Positions 28,241 through 36,689 of a DNA stretch of 64,000 nucleotides are shown one piece after another. Every line of letters starts with the position of its first letter. The first letter of the stretch is position 1. The position numbers and the translations under genes were made by a program. The notes beneath the pieces were generated by a model. That model saw nothing but the letters and a program-made list of their open reading frames with translations. It was not told where the DNA came from and made no database searches. Source of the stretch: Mesostigma viride (taxonomy: Eukaryota; Streptophyta; Mesostigmatophyceae; Mesostigmatales; Mesostigmataceae); the NCBI GenBank assembly GCA_009746045.1, contig RPFO01000175.1:4498100-4562099 (forward strand). The letters are read 5' to 3'.

Positions 28241-28372
28241 AAAACCCGTGCACCTTGGAGGTCAGGGGTTCGAATCCTCACTGAGGCAGCTCCGGCGCAT
28301 TTAGTGGTGCGTGCTCAGCGGCCTAGGCGGATGTCTCGGGCTCTTCGTCCCCCCTCCACGAGGCCAGGTTTT
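28241..28372 (+). repeat. Spacer S2 with tRNA-3'-half-like segment
   Basis: The spacer starts with AAAACCCGTGCACC. A segment resembling the 3' half of a tRNA follows: AGGTC, then the T-arm or B-box-like GGTTCGAATCC, then CTGAGGCA. The heptamer CTGAGGC (28281-28287) pairs perfectly with GCCTCAG at 28200-28206 in the adjoining palindrome arm, spanning 88 nt like a tRNA acceptor stem. The D and anticodon arms do not fold convincingly, so this is called tRNA-like and not a tRNA gene. Confidence 0.6.
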
Positions 28373-28578
28373 AGTTACGTTAAATAGTGTCGGAACCTTT
28401 TGCCGCCTGAGGCAAATCGGTCCGTAACACTATTTTGCCCGGAATAACCACTTCCGAGCACCCAAGTTAATTCGGCCGAATTAACTTGGGTGCTCGGAAG
28501 TGGTTATTCCGGGCAAAATAGTGTTACGGACCGATTTGCCTCAGGCGGCAAAAGGTTCCGACACTATTTAACGTAACT
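28373..28578. repeat. Palindrome P3 (206 bp, perfect)
   Basis: A perfect palindrome; both arms are of the TAGTGTCGG type, as in P1. Confidence 0.95.
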
Positions 28579-28710
28579 AAAACCCGTGCACCTTGGAGGT
28601 CAGGGGTTCGAATCCTCACTGAGGCAGCTCCGGCGCATTTAGTGGTGCGTGCTCAGCGGCCTAGGCGGATGTCTCGGGCTCTTCGTCCCCCCTCCACGAG
28701 GCCAGGTTTT
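28579..28710 (+). repeat. Spacer S3
   Basis: Identical to S2 by eye, in the same orientation, with the same B-box-like segment. Confidence 0.93.
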
Positions 28711-28916
28711 AGTTACGTTAAATAGTGTCGGAACCTTTTGCCGCCTGAGGCAAATCGGTCCGTAACACTATTTTGCCCGGAATAACCACTTCCGAGCACC
28801 CAAGTTAATTCGGCCGAATTAACTTGGGTGCTCGGAAGTGGTTATTCCGGGCAAAATAGTGTTACGGACCGATTTGCCTCAGGCGGCAAAAGGTTCCGGC
28901 ATTATTTAACGTAACT
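28711..28916. repeat. Palindrome P4 (206 bp, hybrid arms)
   Basis: This is the only palindrome whose arms differ. The left arm is TAGTGTCGG type, while the right arm matches the TAATGCCGG type found in both arms of P5. It looks like a junction formed between two different units. Confidence 0.93.
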
Positions 28917-29048
28917 AAAACCTGTGCACCTTGGAGGTCAGGGGTTCGAATCCTCACTGAGGCAGCTCCGGCGCATTTAGTGGTGCGTGCTCAGCGGCCT
29001 AGGCGGATGTCTCGGGCTCTTCGTCCCCCCTCCACGAGGCCAGGTTTT
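28917..29048 (+). repeat. Spacer S4
   Basis: Same as S2 and S3 except for one C to T change near its start (AAAACCTGTGCACC). Confidence 0.93.
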
Positions 29049-29254
29049 AGTTACGTTAAATAATGCCGGAACCTTTTGCCGCCTGAGGCAAATCGGTCCG
29101 TAACACTATTTTGCCCGGAATAACCACTTCCGAGCACCCAAGTTAATTCGGCCGAATTAACTTGGGTGCTCGGAAGTGGTTATTCCGGGCAAAATAGTGT
29201 TACGGACCGATTTGCCTCAGGCGGCAAAAGGTTCCGGCATTATTTAACGTAACT
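29049..29254. repeat. Palindrome P5 (206 bp, perfect)
   Basis: A perfect palindrome with both arms of the TAATGCCGG type. It ends directly against satellite DNA at GGGGC. Confidence 0.95.
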
Positions 29255-30535
29255 GGGGCGACTGCCCACACATGTACATCCACCGCGCACGGAAGGGCCG
29301 GCTGCACTCACACGTACATACACTGCGCATGCAAGGGGCGCCTGCACACACACGTACACACACCATGCACGCAAGGGCCGGCATGCACACACACGTACAT
29401 ACACTGCGCACGCACGGGGCGACTGCACACACATGTACATACACCATGCACGCAAGGGGCGGCTGCACACACATGTACATACACCGCGCACGCAAGGGGC
29501 GAGTGCAAACACATGTACATACACCGCGCACGCAAGGGGCAACTGCCTGCACATGTACATCCACCGCGCACGCAAGGGGCGGCTGCACACACATGTACAC
29601 ACACCATGCACGCAAGGACAAGGATGCACACACATGTACACACACCATGCACGCAAGGGGCGGCTGCACACACACGTACATACACCGCGCACGCAAGGGG
29701 CGGCTGCACACACATGTACATACACCATGCACGGAAGGACAAGGATGCACACACATGTACACACACCATGCACGCAAGGGGCGGCTGCACACACACGTAC
29801 ATACACAATGCACGGTTGGGGCGACGGCACTCACATGTACATACACCATGCACGCAAGGACAAGGATGCACACACATGTACATACACCGCGCACGCAAGG
29901 GGCGGCTGCACACACACGTACATACACCGCGCACGCAAGGGGCGAGTGCGCACACACGTACATACACCGCGCACGCAAGGGGCGAGTGCGCACACACGTA
30001 CATCCACCGCGCACGCAAGGGGCGGCTGCACACACACGTACATACACCGCGCACGCAAGGGGAGAGTGCAAACACATGTACATACACCATGCACGCAAGG
30101 GGCGGCTGCACACACACGTACATACACAATGCACGGTTGGGGCGACGGCACTCACATGTACATACACCATGCACGCAAGGACAAGGATGCACACACATGT
30201 ACATACACCGCGCACGCAAGGGGCGGCTGCACACACACGTACATACACCATGCACGCAAGGGGCGGCTGCACACACGTACATCCACCGCGGACGCAAGGG
30301 GCGGCTGCACACACACGTACATACACCGCGCACGCAAGGGGCGAGTGCAAACACATGTACATACACCGCGCACGCAAGGGGCGGCTGCACACACACGTAC
30401 ACACACCATGCACGCAAGGGCGGCATGCACACACACGTACATACACCGCGCACGCAAGGGGCGGCTGCACAGAAACGTACACACACCGCGCACGCAAGGG
30501 CCGGCTGCACACACATGTACATACACCTTGCACGT
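29255..30535. repeat. Satellite array, 40-bp monomer, block 2 (about 32 copies)
   Basis: The same monomer family continues after the palindromic insertion. The first ~165 bp (29260-29424) nearly repeat the last ~165 bp before the insertion (27531-27696), including the rare CACGGAAGGGCCGG and CACGCACGGGGC variants. The insertion therefore sits at or next to a duplicated segment. Open frames here are again artefacts of the repeat. Confidence 0.95.
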
Positions 30536-30711
30536 ACAACACACAACACACACACACAACAAAAAATTATATACACACACACACGCACACGCACACGCAC
30601 ACGCACACGCACACGCACACGCACACGCACACGCACACGCACACGCACAACACACACAACACACACAACACACACACGCACACGTGAACAACACACACAC
30701 ACAACAATTAT
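30536..30711. repeat. CA-rich microsatellite closing the array
   Basis: CA and ACAACAC runs surround a pure ACACGC hexamer run at about 30582-30648. On the plus strand this is CA-rich, the complement of the GT-rich block at the left end of the array, so the satellite is bracketed by opposite-strand dinucleotide repeats. Confidence 0.9.
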
Positions 30712-30814
30712 AATATTAGTGTAGTATATCAAACAAAATAGTAATAAAGTATTTGCAAGCGTACTTCGTGTGAATTATGTGTAGACGAGAATAGAAGCTA
30801 AACAAAACTCTAAT

Positions 30815-30882
30815 GGAGAAAGAGGGATTCGAACCCTTGGGAAAGTTACCCCATACATAGCATTCCACTCGGACATTTCTCC
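30815..30882 (-). tRNA. tRNA-Ser-like relic, internally deleted
   Basis: On the minus strand a 68-nt segment starts GGAGAAATGTCCGAGTGG and ends TTCGAATCCCTCTTTCTCC. The acceptor stem GGAGAAA/TTTCTCC pairs over all 7 bp. An A-box (TGTCCGAGTGG), a B-box (GGTTCGAATCC) and a class-II variable arm (GGGG/TCCC) are visible. The 3' half resembles organelle-type tRNA-Ser(GGA), but about 20 nt from the D loop to the 5' side of the anticodon stem are missing. The gap lies between TGG repeats, as if lost by a short-homology deletion. A TTTT run follows about 8 nt downstream. It is probably non-functional. Confidence 0.65.
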
Positions 30883-31298
30883 GAAAAAAAGGTCACGTAA
30901 GCTAAGGGTGGAGAGTTAAGGGTGTAGGTTGTAGGATGTATGGTGTAGGGTGTAGGGTGTCTTGAGCTTTCTTTTTTGAGATCAATAGAGTCCCCTTCCA
31001 TGATCATGTGCGTGATCTGGTTATGATTTTCATCTATGGCGTGTGTGGCCACATCGTGTATTTACAACTTTCTAGCCATGGATAACTAGGTAACCATAAA
31101 TTGGTTACCATGATAACTAGGTAAAAACGTGTTGGTTTCAGAATACATGTGATCGCTGCATTGTCATCTACAATGTACAAATCAATCACGGATTTCGGGG
31201 CTACGGATTTCGGGGCTAAGTTTTTGTGGGTAGAGATTGGCAAGGGTGTTTTTATCTTGCCACTTGGTCACTTGGTGTGCATTACGTCTGTTCTTGCG
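30883..31298. other. No gene seen; G-rich degenerate repeat
   Basis: It contains a short degenerate GTGTAGG-type repeat near 30917-30962 and a duplicated GGTAACCATAAT-like word near 31085-31130. No coding region is supported. Confidence 0.6.
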
Positions 31299-31608
31299 TT
31301 GGAGTCAAAAAACTGTCCGTGTGTGGTGGTGGACTTTTCCTCACGGGCAGTCGCCATATGTCATACAAGCACTTGTTCGGCGTACCACTAGCTCATGTAT
31401 GTCACCATTGTAATTTTGCGTTGTAACAGCATTTCTCGGAGCCAACGGCCGTTGGACTCAAAAAACTGACCGTGTGTGGTGGTGGACTTTTCCTCACGGG
31501 CAGTCGCCATATGTCATACAAGCACTTGTTCGGCGTACCACTAGCTCGTGGATGTCACCATTGTAATTTTGAGTTGTAACAGCATTTCTCGGAGCCAACG
31601 GCCGTTGG
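31299..31608. repeat. 153-bp tandem repeat, two units plus diverged third start
   Basis: Units at 31299-31451 and 31452-31604 are nearly identical; both include GTGGACTTTTCCTCACGGGC and GTTCGGCGTACCACTAGC. A third copy begins at 31605 and diverges. The small open frames are not conserved between units in a way that suggests coding. Confidence 0.88.
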
Positions 31609-33171
31609 ACTTCGAAAAACTGATAGCCTTGTCTGAAGGTGTGTGCGTGAATGGCACATGTGCATCGTCGGGGGGAGTTTTCTCAAGAGCCACATGTGGT
31701 AGTGTAAGGTGGGCATGCTTAGTGCGTACGGGTGGGAGGGACAAGAGGTGCAGAAGTTGACGGCTTTTGACCTTGGGAAATGACACGGCACACATAAGAC
31801 AACAAAGTGATAATTTTAATGTCTTTACGGGTGTACTGTCAATTTCTCCGAGCCAACGGCCGTTGGACTCTCGAAACTCTCCTGTCTACAAAGTGTGTGC
31901 GTGCGATGGCACTTGTTCCATGTGCCGGGGGGGGGTGAGAAATCTGTCGTTCATTAATTTGTGCCTCGTCGGGGTGGGCATGCATGAATTTGTGCCTCGT
32001 CGGGGTGGACATGCATGAAAGCATTTTCATTGGTACTCGGGGTTCAATATTTTTGTCTTGCTGTTGAAACGTCGACGTGCTCTTCTCCTGCTCTTTTTTT
32101 TTCCTACTCAACGGCCGTTGGTGCTTTTAAACTTGCCCAGCGTTATGACTAGGATGCCCTTCTTTACTGCTAGCCACCGCCCCTTGTGTACAATGCTAGA
32201 ATTAGGCCGGGGTAATGGTCCACCGCGTCCCCAGTGCAAGGTTCGTGAATGCGCTGGTTCGTAAAAAATTCGGCACTTGGAAGGTTCGAACACCTGACCC
32301 CACTTTCGTTATTTCAACATGCCCTGAACGAAAAAGCTGCGTAAAGGATACATTAACCGTTCCCTGTTATTCTTGATTATATTATTGCGATATCATGGAC
32401 GTACACACGCGGTTGGTGGTCCGTACTTGCCAACTGCACTTGCAAACTGACTGACTGACTGCCTCCGTTACGCACTTGCGTGTGTTTCCGTACTTGCCAA
32501 CTGAACTTGCAAACTGACTGAATGACTGCCTCCGTTACGACTAACAAGTGAACGACGAGTGAGCTACTAAAGTTTTGTTCAGTTCATTGTGTCTATATGT
32601 ACATAGCCGTTTCTTCAAAACCGTTGCGTGGATACCTTGATTCTGGGTTCGCTGATACTTGTTTCCCATTTTAAATCTCCCGTCCATAATTGGATACATG
32701 TAATGTAGGAGGATACCCACTTGCCCGAAATCCGCGTAACGGGTGATTAGTACTGCTGTAAGCGGAACCACAGACAAATCTGTCTAACGGGCTAACATTA
32801 TTGTCCTTCATGTACTGGTTTTTGCACGCAGGACGCCATTCGCAACACCGCCTGACGGAGTCGGATGGACCGGACGTGCGTGAGGCTGCTGTTCACAGTC
32901 GTGAAGTTGGCAGACATTAATATCAACACGGTCACGAGAATTCGTCCAGAGAATAATTGATGCTTGTGACGTGCTCGACGGCTGCGATGACCGAGATGAT
33001 GCGTGTAGTGCACAGCGTCCGAGACGTCGCGACACCCGTGGCTGTCCTGTTGATGCGAACGCACGGTGACGAGACGGAGCCCATTATATAGGTGGATTAC
33101 AAGTTAGAACGGCCCTCGCGGTTGCACTGTTTAATCGCGAACGTGGATTTTGCGGAGCCGACGGCCGTTGG
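31442..33171. repeat. Dispersed motif with palindrome CCAACGGCCGTTGG, five copies
   Basis: The 14-bp palindrome or a close variant occurs at 31442-31455, 31595-31608, 31853-31866, 32109-32121 and 33158-33171. In four copies it is embedded in GGAGCC(A/G)ACGGCCGTTGG after a T-rich lead-in. The copies at 31853, 32109 and 33158 lie outside the 153-bp tandem, so the motif marks a wider family. Function unknown; it could be a protein-binding palindrome or part of a small repeat element. Confidence 0.75.
32421..32539. repeat. 67-bp direct repeat, two copies
   Basis: CCGTACTTGCCAACTG followed by an ACTGACTG run and GCCTCCGTTACG occurs at 32421-32472 and 32488-32539. Confidence 0.85.
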
Positions 33172-33640
33172 GGATTGGAAATCTGATGATATCGGGGCTG
33201 CGCACGACATCGAGGAACTGGGGATCGACGTAGGTCTACAGGCTCACTTGTCCGTCAACATGTATGGCCTCGCTTGACTGTCATCATCTTGACATGTACA
33301 TAACTAGTTCATATACCATGCATTTGACACTGCCTGCACGTGGATTTTCCAGACATACATTGAGGGTAATTATAACTCGAAAGCACTACGTACGATTGAG
33401 ACGTCCGGTCGTAGAGCAGATGCACTGGAGCTTTCTGATCTTCCAATTGATGGGTCTGTAATTATGTAAGATATTCAGATATCGCGATGACTCGAGCATC
33501 GATGCATGGAATGTAATAATGTATTTCATTCAATTATACATCCAATTGAACTCCGCAATTGAGGGGCACACATGTCCATCAGCCCGAGACAACATTTCCC
33601 AAGTAATTTTCGATTAGTGATTTAGTGTGGGCCTTCCCCA
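32540..33640. other. No gene seen
   Basis: Mixed-composition DNA with only short unsupported open frames on both strands. It contains the fifth CCAACGGCCGTTGG-type palindrome. Confidence 0.55.
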
Positions 33641-34863
33641 GGGGTGTGGGCACCGCGGCTCGAATCGCTATGAATGCCATACTTGGTCACACGCGGAGCC
33701 CCCACAGTCTTCCAAGGGGGTGGTCTCCTTCATCACTACTTGCCATCTATCCTTGCGCACCATCTGCCTCCATATTACAGACAAACCAGGAGGCTGCCCG
33801 GGGGTGAGCCCGTCACGTCTAGTGTAGCACATGTCCATGCCGAGTCTAGATCACGAAATGTCCACGGGTGGCGGCCCTGCCGCGCGCGGCCGGGGGCACG
33901 CCAGGTTAGGACATATCGCCCACGCTGGGCGGGCTTGGTGCCAGCTAGTCTATCTGAGGTATCTACCTGATCTGTGCGGGCCAGGTGCCCGGCTAGGCCC
34001 AGGCGCCTGTGCCTAATAATGTGGGAAACATAGGGCAAATCAGCGTACAAATCCTCATTACTAATGCGCAAACCAAAGGGGTTGTTAAGGGCCTTGCGCA
34101 GCATCTTGGTGACGGCGCCGTCGAGTCGTTGCTCCAGCTCCTGCGTCAGTGCCCACGTCTCGGCGCCGTAGGTCAGGATCGTCAGAATGACGACCTTGAA
34201 GAGGTCACGCTTGACGATCCGGGGTAGGGCGGGGTTGCTCCACCAGCGGCGGTGGTCATGGAGGTGCGCCCACGCCATGCCGATCCGTGTCGTCATGTCG
34301 TCCTCGCAGTCGGGAAGCCAACTGCCGAGCAGCTTGAAGCGGCCTGAAGGAGGGTAGTTGACCTCGGTGGACATCGTCTAAGAGGCGGAGTGTGGGTGGG
34401 GGCCCTGCCATGCCGAGGTCCAGGGCCTCCGTTTTGGGGCTGATTTCTAGACCAACCGCCCGAGCCTCGAGCGCCAGGCAGTCCAGCCAAAGTTGGGCAG
34501 ACTCCGGCTTCTCGATGAGCGTGATGTCGTCGGCATAAATTTGAGGTCATCTAGTAAATTCTGCTTGTTAGTCGGCCCCCCTTCCCCAAGCTCGTTCGTG
34601 ATCGCTAGGCCAGGGGCACGGCCTGCAATGCTAGCAAAGCGAGCACGTGCCTGGTGCATAACATAATCCACTACAATAATAAACAGGTACGGCGACACGA
34701 CGCAACCCTGCCAGACGCCGTTCTGCAGCTAGTGGGCATGGCGGGGTAATGCCGTGTTGAGTGCGCACCGAAGTGGTCGACCCCTCATACAGCGTGCGGA
34801 TGACGGTAATCAGGGGAGTGGGGACGCGAGCGCGAGCAAGTACAGCCTGAGCATAGATTGGCT
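33641..34863 (-). mobile_element. LINE fragment, reverse-transcriptase C-terminal part
   Basis: Minus-strand frames read as a non-LTR reverse transcriptase from the thumb region onward. At 34631-34906 there is a PLITVIRTLYEGSTTSVRT segment, at 34447-34698 MSPYLFIIVVDYVMHQAR, and at 33775-34374 LTYGAETWALTQELEQRLD and HRRLGLAGHLARTDQVDTS. These match, residue for residue, the better-preserved plus-strand copy at 41204-42500. The pieces lie in different frames, so at least three indels or stops disrupt the ORF, and the 5' half is missing. The 3' part (33641-33870) is repeated at 63302-63535. I did not assign a LINE clade. Confidence 0.85.
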
Positions 34864-35203
34864 TGAAGATGGACAAGGCCAAGTGGGCCCAGGTCATAGA
34901 TGACAACGAGCCCCCCCCAGTGGGGAAGCGCCCGCGTATGCAAACCCGCGGGAGGCACGCCAGACAGCTCCCCTAGGGTATAGCGTGATGTTGTTTAGAT
35001 AGATGTTGTAGTTAGTGATGTTGACTAGTTAGATGATGTTGGGCTAGTTAGATGTTGTAGGTAGCTGATGATGTAGATAGATTAGACCGGTAGGACTGTT
35101 TGCACCCATCCCTCCATCCATCGCGGTTAATGGTCCGTGACTCGGACCCAACGGGAGCACGAGTCTAATTAATTAATTAATTCATTAATTAATTAATTAA
35201 TAG
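34864..35203 (+). mobile_element. 5'-truncated LINE 3' end, family 1
   Basis: Starting at GATGGACAAGGCCAAGTGGG, the sequence matches the last ~300 bp of the full copy at about 42545-42866: the end of the ORF, the GATAGATGTTGTAG-rich 3' UTR, a short CCATC run and the end ACGGGAGCACGAGTCTAATT. It finishes in an ATTAATTAA tail. It abuts the minus-strand fragment head to head, so one probably inserted next to or into the other. Confidence 0.85.
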
Positions 35204-35576
35204 ATTGGCTTGCTTTTGTCACAAGATACAACATATATATAGAACAAACGTTCATGAAAATAAAAAAATATAGAATATATTGCATTATACAGATCTTTAT
35301 TTGCAACAAACTCAATCCAACTTCTTGGAAAACGCATCGACCATGTACGGAATAACTCTTTACAGATGATTCCCAAATCCTGCGCATGCACTTGAGCCCC
35401 CGGCTGGAGCCATATGACATTGAAAGCCTCCCCATGTGGGAGGTTCCAGTGTTACTTAGTTACACCGTCACCCCCCATTGACCTATAAAGTGAGACAACT
35501 ATACAAACTGAGAGAAATTTTACTTTACTGATTTTACTCTATACATGCAAGCGTAGTCGAATCAAAATTGGCTCTT
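35204..35576. other. AT-rich stretch, no gene seen
   Basis: Short frames at 35193-35435 on the minus strand have no recognisable domain. The region lies between LINE tail and dispersed repeat. Confidence 0.5.
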
Positions 35577-35745
35577 TTTTAGCAAATTAGCTCTGAGGGC
35601 GGGGGCCGAGATTAATTATAGAGGTACCTTGAAACTAAATAAGAGGCATGCCTCGATCTATCAAGATATCAAGGAGACAACCAGCGCATATATTTTTGGA
35701 CCTGCGAGTTGCTATTGGCTGTAATTTGTAGTATTGTACGACAAC
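35577..35745 (+). repeat. Dispersed AT-rich repeat, copy A
   Basis: It shares GAGGTACCTTGAAA.TAAATA, then a GGCATGCCTC-type word, then ATATATTTTTGGAC and a GTACGACAACA end with copies at 39262-39450 (+), 39768-39880 (-) and 43165-43365 (-). It is non-coding and could be a small non-autonomous element. Confidence 0.75.
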
Positions 35746-36135
35746 ATTAATTAATTAATCAATTAATTAATCAATTAAACTCGTGCTCCCGTTGGGGAGC
35801 GATCACGCGGAGCACCAGAGTGCTGCGCAACAGGGAGAAAGGGCAGAGGCCCCCTTTCTCCTTCATGCCAGAGGCATGCCACAGCAGCAATCGGACACGA
35901 TAGACGATCCGGCAAGTTCTGTGGGTGCAATAAGATCCATGTGAGCATATCATAATAACAAGGAGCGTGAGCAAGTAATCTGATCATAGCCAGGACGTAC
36001 TGTAGCATCAAGGAGACAACCAGCGCAGGCCAGAAATCGGGAGAATCCGGACCACATGTGGTAGCTAGAGCCTGCCGTTATCTTGCTTGTCCGCGTGTTC
36101 GAGTCGTTCAGGATGATGAATATTAATGGTTATGG
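35746..36135. other. Mixed repeat debris with a 22-bp LINE tail
   Basis: An ATTAATTAATC-rich run is followed at 35777-35798 by the reverse complement of the family-1 LINE end (CGGGAGCACGAG), a very short minus-strand insertion end. The word AAGGAGACAACCAGCGCA occurs here at 36010 and also at 35671. No gene is seen. Confidence 0.55.
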
Positions 36136-36689
36136 ATGGCAGAGTCTTTGTATCATGGCATGCCTCGTATATTTTGGACGATCGAGATTAGGCAGCGTAG
36201 GATAGCATTTGTAGGACACCTTGCTCGCACCAGCCAGGTCGACACCGCCCTTGGTCTGGCCGGCCCCCAGCGGCTTGGCCAGCCAGGGCGACACATTCTG
36301 ACCTGGCCTGGCCCCAAGGGCATTCGATCCCAAAAGGGTAGGGAAACCTGTCACGAACTACATCCAGATGTTGCTGGACGACCTAGTGGTCCCAGCCCAG
36401 TTTGAGCACCGCATCCACTCTCTCTGGACCGTCTTTGGACTGCCATGCAGGACAAGACGCGGTGGCAGAAGATTGTCAAGGCGCACACGCCCGACCCTGT
36501 GGGCAAGCCCCCTCCCCCCAAGCGGAGGAGGCGTTTTGATGAGTAGTGTAGTTAGGATTTTCTAGACTAGATAGCTTAGAGTTAGGATAGTTCGATTACG
36601 CGGCTTCCTCCACCGCACCCATCCATCATGGAATATGTGCTACATGATCTCCCAACGGAGGCATGTTATAATTTAATTTTAATTTAATG
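36136..36689 (+). mobile_element. LINE fragment, family 2
   Basis: The 36136-36405 frame gives LYHGMPRI, then RQRRIAFVGHLARTSQVDT and GQPGRHILTWPGP, which match the C-terminal region of the family-1 reverse transcriptase. The end of the ORF has a CPTL/KPPPPKRRR-like basic tail. The 3' UTR ends CGGAGGCATGTTATAATTT, unlike family 1. The copy is 5'-truncated and its frame is broken near 36365. Confidence 0.75.

Larger units (their letters stand above)
27692..29259. mobile_element. Compound palindromic insertion in the satellite, family unknown
   Basis: The satellite is interrupted by 1,558 bp (27697-29254) built as palindrome-spacer-palindrome-spacer, with five 206-bp palindromes and four 132-bp spacers at a strict 338-bp period. 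The same five bases, GGGGC, flank both sides (27692-27696 and 29255-29259) and could be a target-site duplication. GGGGC also occurs in most monomers, so this is suggestive only. No open reading frame of note lies inside. The outer ends are AGTTACGTTAA and its complement. I do not recognise a family. Possibilities are a foldback or MITE-like element inserted in tandem, an element with hairpin ends that replicates through inverted dimers, local amplification, or an assembly or library artefact. Confidence 0.85.

Noticed and set aside
27697-29254. Sequencing adapter or vector sequence in the palindromes
   Set aside because: The sequence does not resemble any adapter I know, and both arms carry matched natural-looking variants. 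A library chimera is still possible, and a read-level check is given in the finding.
7926-30535. CRISPR-like array of repeats and spacers
   Set aside because: The repeat is continuous with no unique spacers, and the surrounding genes are eukaryotic.
30945-30962. Telomere-like GTAGGGTGTAGGGTGT
   Set aside because: Only about two degenerate units inside a longer irregular GTGTAGG stretch; not a telomere repeat array.
32262-32310. tRNA-like T-arm (AAGGTTCGAACACC) near 32290
   Set aside because: A TTCGAA-centred word is present, but no acceptor stem pairing or A-box was found at the right distance on either strand.
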